NCBI GenBank assembly: GCA_900552735.1 | Contig: USBA01000072.1 | Coordinates: 1-8,857 of the forward strand | Reading direction: 5' to 3' | DNA length: 8,857 nucleotides | From: an uncultured Collinsella sp. | Lineage (GTDB): Bacteria; Actinomycetota; Coriobacteriia; Coriobacteriales; Coriobacteriaceae | Part shown: positions 5,863 through 8,857 of the stretch, piece after piece | Position numbering within the stretch: position 1 is the first letter of the stretch | Layout of the letters: each line of letters opens with the position of its first letter | Position numbers and translations under genes: made by a program | Notes under the pieces: generated by a model | Seen by the model: the letters and a program-made list of their open reading frames with translations, nothing else | Database searches by the model: none | What the model was told of the DNA's origin: nothing

Positions 5863-7242
5863 TCACATCTCGGCAAACGAAATCAGCTTGGTATCTCCCC
5901 TGCTCGCCGCAGCTTCCTGACATCCTTGCGTAAAGCCACGCTTCGAGAAGATCACGTAGCTTTTATGCTGCCGCCTAAAGAGCTCGCTTCGGTACACGAG
6001 CTTTTGCAGCACGTCTTCGCCCACCGGTTCATTGCGCCATTTGCATTCCGCAAACAGTGCAGTGCCCTCGCCATCGTCAACAATCAAGTCGATTTCTTCC
6101 TGCGTATGCGTGCGATTATCCGTCCCCCACCAGCGCCCGACGCTCGCCGGAACCACATCGAGCTGGCCCGCTCGCGCGAGTTCGTACACGTATTGTCTGC
6201 ATATAAGCTCAAAGACCGTGCCCATGTAATCCGATACGTGCGGCTCAATGCGCTTATACGCCATCTCGGCCATATCGTTTTGAATCAGCCCGATGTTCTG
6301 CGGAACAAACTTGTACCAGAACCTAAACATCTGGTCGCTCAGCAGATACACGGCTCGCTTATTGCTCGTCTCGTTTAGGGGCAGCTCGCGCTCGACAATC
6401 CCAAGCGACGCCAGCTTATCCACATAGCTCTTTACGTTGCTCGCAGGGATTCCCGTAGAGCTCGCAATCTCCGAGATCCTCGAGCGCCCCTGGGCAATTG
6501 CCTGCACGATCGCATCATATTGCTCGGGATTGCGGCACTCTTGCAATAGCAGGTTACTCGGCTCCTCAAAGAGATAGCCCGTAGGAGTAAGAAAAAGACG
6601 TTTGATGTTGTCCTTGAGCGGTGCGGCAGGATCGACTTTCTCGATATATGCAGGAATGCCGCCCGTCATGCCATAGCAAACTGCAGCGTCTTCACGACTC
6701 ATGCTCTGCCACAGGCCGAGGGTCGTCATAAAATCGAGCGGCATGATCTTAAACTGGGCTGTACGCCTACCGTATAGCGGGCTCTCGTAGCCCAACACCA
6801 GTTCCTCCATAAACGAAAGAGACGAGCCGCATAGAATCAGCATGAGCCTGGTCTCTTTGTACAGGTGATCAATCTTGTCTTGCAGCAACGAGCTGATCTC
6901 GGGATTCGATTGGGCGAGATAGGGATACTCGTCAATCACGACAATCAAACGTTCCGTGCGAGCCATGGTGGCCAATGCATCAAACGCCTCGTCAAAGCTA
7001 CGAAACGACACACCTGCAGCACCAACCGAACCTGCAAGTATCGCCTGGCTAAAGCCGTGCAGGTTTGCCTCTGCATTGGTACGACGTGCTTGAAAGTAAA
7101 TGGCCTTCTTGCCCTGGATGAACTCTGTGATAAGGCGCGTTTTACCCACACGACGGCGGCCATAAATCACAGGCATTTCGAATGAATCCGAACTGTAGAG
7201 CCGATTGAGCTCGGCCATTTCCGTTGTTCTTCCGATAAACAT
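5863..7242 (-). CDS. AAA-type ATPase with winged-helix and PD-(D/E)XK-like C-terminus (ATPase_2/DUF234 type)
   Basis: 459-residue protein of the archaeal-type ATPase family found sporadically in gut bacteria; its physiological role is not established. It opens with FIGRTTEMAEL, the family's usual FxGRxxExxxL start. Walker A is GRRRVGKT (28-35), Walker B LIVVIDE (99-105), and a sensor-like LILCGSS lies at 135-141. A winged-helix-like segment lies at about 225-300 (SRISEIASSTGIPASNVKSYVDKLASLGIVERE, in part). The C-terminus has EEIDLIV and FAECKW with Asp385, Glu399 and Lys401, the core of a PD-(D/E)XK nuclease fold. The ATG at 7242 has GGGAAGGA 7 nt upstream. The promoter lies inside a 52-bp palindrome and the gene is bracketed by two repeat arrays, which suggests a self-contained mobile or accessory cassette. 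Length and motifs are complete. Confidence 0.85.
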   Translation of the reverse strand: MFIGRTTEMAELNRLYSSDSFEMPVIYGRRRVGKTRLITEFIQGKKAIYFQARRTNAEANLHGFSQAILAGSVGAAGVSFRSFDEAFDALATMARTERLIVVIDEYPYLAQSNPEISSLLQDKIDHLYKETRLMLILCGSSLSFMEELVLGYESPLYGRRTAQFKIMPLDFMTTLGLWQSMSREDAAVCYGMTGGIPAYIEKVDPAAPLKDNIKRLFLTPTGYLFEEPSNLLLQECRNPEQYDAIVQAIAQGRSRISEIASSTGIPASNVKSYVDKLASLGIVERELPLNETSNKRAVYLLSDQMFRFWYKFVPQNIGLIQNDMAEMAYKRIEPHVSDYMGTVFELICRQYVYELARAGQLDVVPASVGRWWGTDNRTHTQEEIDLIVDDGEGTALFAECKWRNEPVGEDVLQKLVYRSELFRRQHKSYVIFSKRGFTQGCQEAAASRGDTKLISFAEM

Positions 7243-7259
7243 AGGGCCATCCTTCCCTT

Positions 7260-7311
7260 ACGTTATAGCTAGCCATATTATACCTTCCAATAATATAGCT
7301 AGCTATAACGT
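7260..7311. promoter_or_regulatory. 52-bp palindrome over the ATPase promoter
   Basis: ACGTTATAGCTAGC (7260-7273) and GCTAGCTATAACGT (7298-7311) are perfect 14-bp inverted arms. After one mismatch, ATATTAT (7275-7281) and ATAATAT (7290-7296) extend the symmetry. TATAGCTAGC also occurs as a direct repeat at 7264 and 7294, 30 bp apart. On the minus strand a TATAAT -10 (7277-7282) lies at the centre, with TAGCTA 17 bp upstream in the -35 place. The position suggests an operator that controls the ATPase gene; a cruciform or recombination site is the alternative. Confidence 0.75.
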
Positions 7312-7363
7312 AATTCGACAAGCGGCGCACGCAAAAGGGCGGTATACCACCGCACGTGGACCG

Positions 7364-7665
7364 TTCCGGAAAATGTATCCCGTTCTGGAGCCAAAAACTG
7401 GGCCGTAGTTTCCGCCAAACATGCCATCCGGAAAGTGCGTCCCGTTCTGAGCCTGAATTCTGGGATGCATTTTCCGCTGAAGCCTCTACCGGAAAGCGCA
7501 TCCCATTCTGAACGTCGAATCCGGGACGCAATTTCCGCATGCGGCCCCGTTGGGAAAGTTCATCCCGCTCTGAGCGCTCATTCCGGGATGCAATTTCCGT
7601 TTGAGGCCCGATCCGGAAACGGCATCCCGCTCTGGGGCCGAAATCTGGGTCACAGTTTCCGCAGA
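7364..7665. repeat. Right array of 61-62-bp inverted-pair repeats
   Basis: This is the same family and orientation as the left array. Half-element A starts at 7395, 7457, 7518, 7580 and 7642 (steps 62, 61, 62, 62), each preceded by a B element; the first B core is at 7367. The array begins with B and ends with A. Some copies are diverged, for example AAACTGGGC at 7395 and TTGGGAAAGTTCATCCC near 7550, so copies are old enough to have drifted while the period is kept. Frames across it are not conserved between units and I reject them as genes. Confidence 0.92.
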
Positions 7666-7945
7666 TACCAGTCGACGATCCGCCGCCTTTATCACATGCC
7701 TTCAAATATGCGATCCAGAAACACAAAACAGCAGATAGAATGCTCTTTTTCAAAAAAGTACACGTCCCGAAACTTACCAAGACTTCATATCTAGCTACCG
7801 TTCACGGTCGCCGATTACCGCCCACCGATTCGGATGTAAAAATGACGTCAAAACCAGGCCATTTACCTGCATGGTTAGATTTTGGTCAGCTGAGCGGCAA
7901 GTTCCGGCTGATACGTTTTTGCTACCCAAAAGGAGGCGGTAGCTC
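7666..7945. other. Intergenic region before the AbiEi-like gene
   Basis: No gene, clear promoter or terminator is visible here. It is more AT-rich than its surroundings, with a short CTTTTTCAAAAAAG symmetry near 7742. The strong ribosome binding site AAAAGGAGG (7928-7936) lies 9 nt before the next start. Confidence 0.5.
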
Positions 7946-8857
7946 ATGACCCATTGCAATGACCAACTCATCGACCAACTGCTCACCCAAGCCGAACAAG
8001 AGGGGCGCTGTCTGATTCCCCCGAGCGCGGCGATCCGAAAAGCGCTCCTGCGGCGCATCGGCGACATGGTCGTCTCCCCCATGCCGGGATTGTTCGCGCG
8101 CAAAATACGCTGGGATGAACTAAACCGAGCGCAACGCCATTGCGAGATTATCCGCGCCCTTGCGATCATCCACCCCGATTGGACGTTCTGCTCGTTTTCG
8201 GCTGCCTGCCTGCTGGGGCTCGAGGTCTCGTGGCGACACCTGAATGTCGTGCATGTCTGCAGCTCGACAAAGCCGTCGGCTCGTCCGGGCGCACATATTC
8301 AGCGGCACCAGATTGAGCCGGCCGGAGCAATACGCAGAGTCGGCATATCGGTAACGCCGCCTATCCAAACGGCCACAGATTGCCTGCTGCAAACTGGTTT
8401 TGCCGACGGCATGCCCATTGCCGATTCGGCAATCTCAAAGCTCGGCCTTACGCGAGAGCAGTTGATGGAGGCCGTCGAGCAACGAACGACCGCCCGCAAT
8501 GGTCGCGCGATTCGCACCGCCCTCACAACGCTTCGATATGCCGATGCCCGCGCCGAGAGCGGTGGAGAATCAGTCACCCGCGCCGTCATGATCGAGACGG
8601 GTTTTGCGCCCGACTGGCTTCAATACGAGCTGACGGACCCCTTCGATTCGGCCAAACCCATACGAACGGACTTTGCCTGGGAGCGCCAGGCGCGGGAGCT
8701 CACGTTGGGAGAACTCGACGGGCTCGTCAAATATACCGACCAGGCCATGCTAGCCGGGCACACCACCGCCGAGGCGCTCGTTGCCGAACGACAGCGCGAG
8801 GCGCACCTGTCGCTCTACGGCCATCCTCTGCTGCGCTTTACCATGAGCGAAGTCCGC
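7946..8857 (+). CDS. AbiEi/DUF559-like protein with PD-(D/E)XK-type motif, C-terminus cut by window edge
   Basis: 304 codons are visible and the frame runs off the window. The layout matches the actinobacterial proteins that combine an AbiEi-like antitoxin region with a Vsr/DUF559-like nuclease fold. About residues 60-200 include the usual FSAACLLGL motif, an R-P-G-x-x-I-x-R-H stretch and the V-T-P-P-x-Q-T-A-x-D motif. The C-terminal region has SGGES (Glu208), RTDFAW (Asp242) and ELDGLVKY (Glu256, Lys262), which would be the metal-binding and catalytic residues. Such genes are often the antitoxin half of AbiE-type systems or orphans; any AbiEii partner would lie past the window edge. The ATG at 7946 is fixed by AAAAGGAGG 9 nt upstream. 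The expected N-terminal winged helix is weak here. Confidence 0.7.
   Translation, partial: MTHCNDQLIDQLLTQAEQEGRCLIPPSAAIRKALLRRIGDMVVSPMPGLFARKIRWDELNRAQRHCEIIRALAIIHPDWTFCSFSAACLLGLEVSWRHLNVVHVCSSTKPSARPGAHIQRHQIEPAGAIRRVGISVTPPIQTATDCLLQTGFADGMPIADSAISKLGLTREQLMEAVEQRTTARNGRAIRTALTTLRYADARAESGGESVTRAVMIETGFAPDWLQYELTDPFDSAKPIRTDFAWERQARELTLGELDGLVKYTDQAMLAGHTTAEALVAERQREAHLSLYGHPLLRFTMSEVR

Noticed and set aside
5406..7665. CRISPR array
   Set aside because: Units alternate in orientation and are degenerate along their whole length; there are no identical repeats separated by unique spacers, and no cas genes are present.

Overview
The window looks like a chromosomal stretch from a gut actinobacterium of class Coriobacteriia, most like Collinsella. 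This is an inference from the GC-rich third codon positions, strong AGGAGG-type ribosome binding sites and gene content; no rRNA or other phylogenetic marker is present. Both ends cut through a gene.

Layout: (1) 1-2079 holds a divergent pair. dpaL (diaminopropionate ammonia-lyase) runs leftward off the window edge and a YheO/DauR-type PAS-HTH regulator runs rightward. The region between them carries two perfect 15-bp palindromes of form AACAAA-N3-TTTGTT with centres 51 bp apart, probable operators. (2) 2205-3203 encodes a Pro/Ala-rich, probably disordered protein with one membrane segment near its C-terminus. (3) 3248-3360 is a four-copy tandem repeat with an exact 33-bp period. It is followed by a strong hairpin, a plausible promoter, and an RNA that folds like a SAM-binding S-box aptamer without P4, ahead of a small unrecognised gene ending at 3998. 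(4) 4109-4843 (minus) is a DEDDh 3'-5' exonuclease of the ERI-1/KapD type. (5) 4844-5405 has no convincing gene, only a minus-direction terminator-like hairpin and two weak micro-ORFs. (6) 5406-7665 is the most unusual part. Two arrays of 61-62-bp units flank one gene, a predicted AAA-type ATPase with a C-terminal PD-(D/E)XK-like nuclease motif. Each unit is made of two ~31-bp half-elements in opposite orientation. The ATPase promoter lies inside a 52-bp palindrome. The last half-element of the left array and the first of the right array are the types that would follow each other in one continuous array. (7) 7946-8857 is the start of an AbiEi/DUF559-like protein that runs off the window.

How the parts may work together: the first pair fits local control of a catabolic enzyme for 2,3-diaminopropionate. 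The S-box implies that the small gene at 3561-3998 responds to S-adenosylmethionine, although its product is not a recognised methionine-pathway protein. The ATPase with its operator and flanking palindromic arrays looks like a self-contained accessory cassette, possibly inserted into a pre-existing array. The neighbouring AbiEi-like gene adds to the accessory, defence-like character of the right half. Family assignments come from reading motifs by eye, without database searches.
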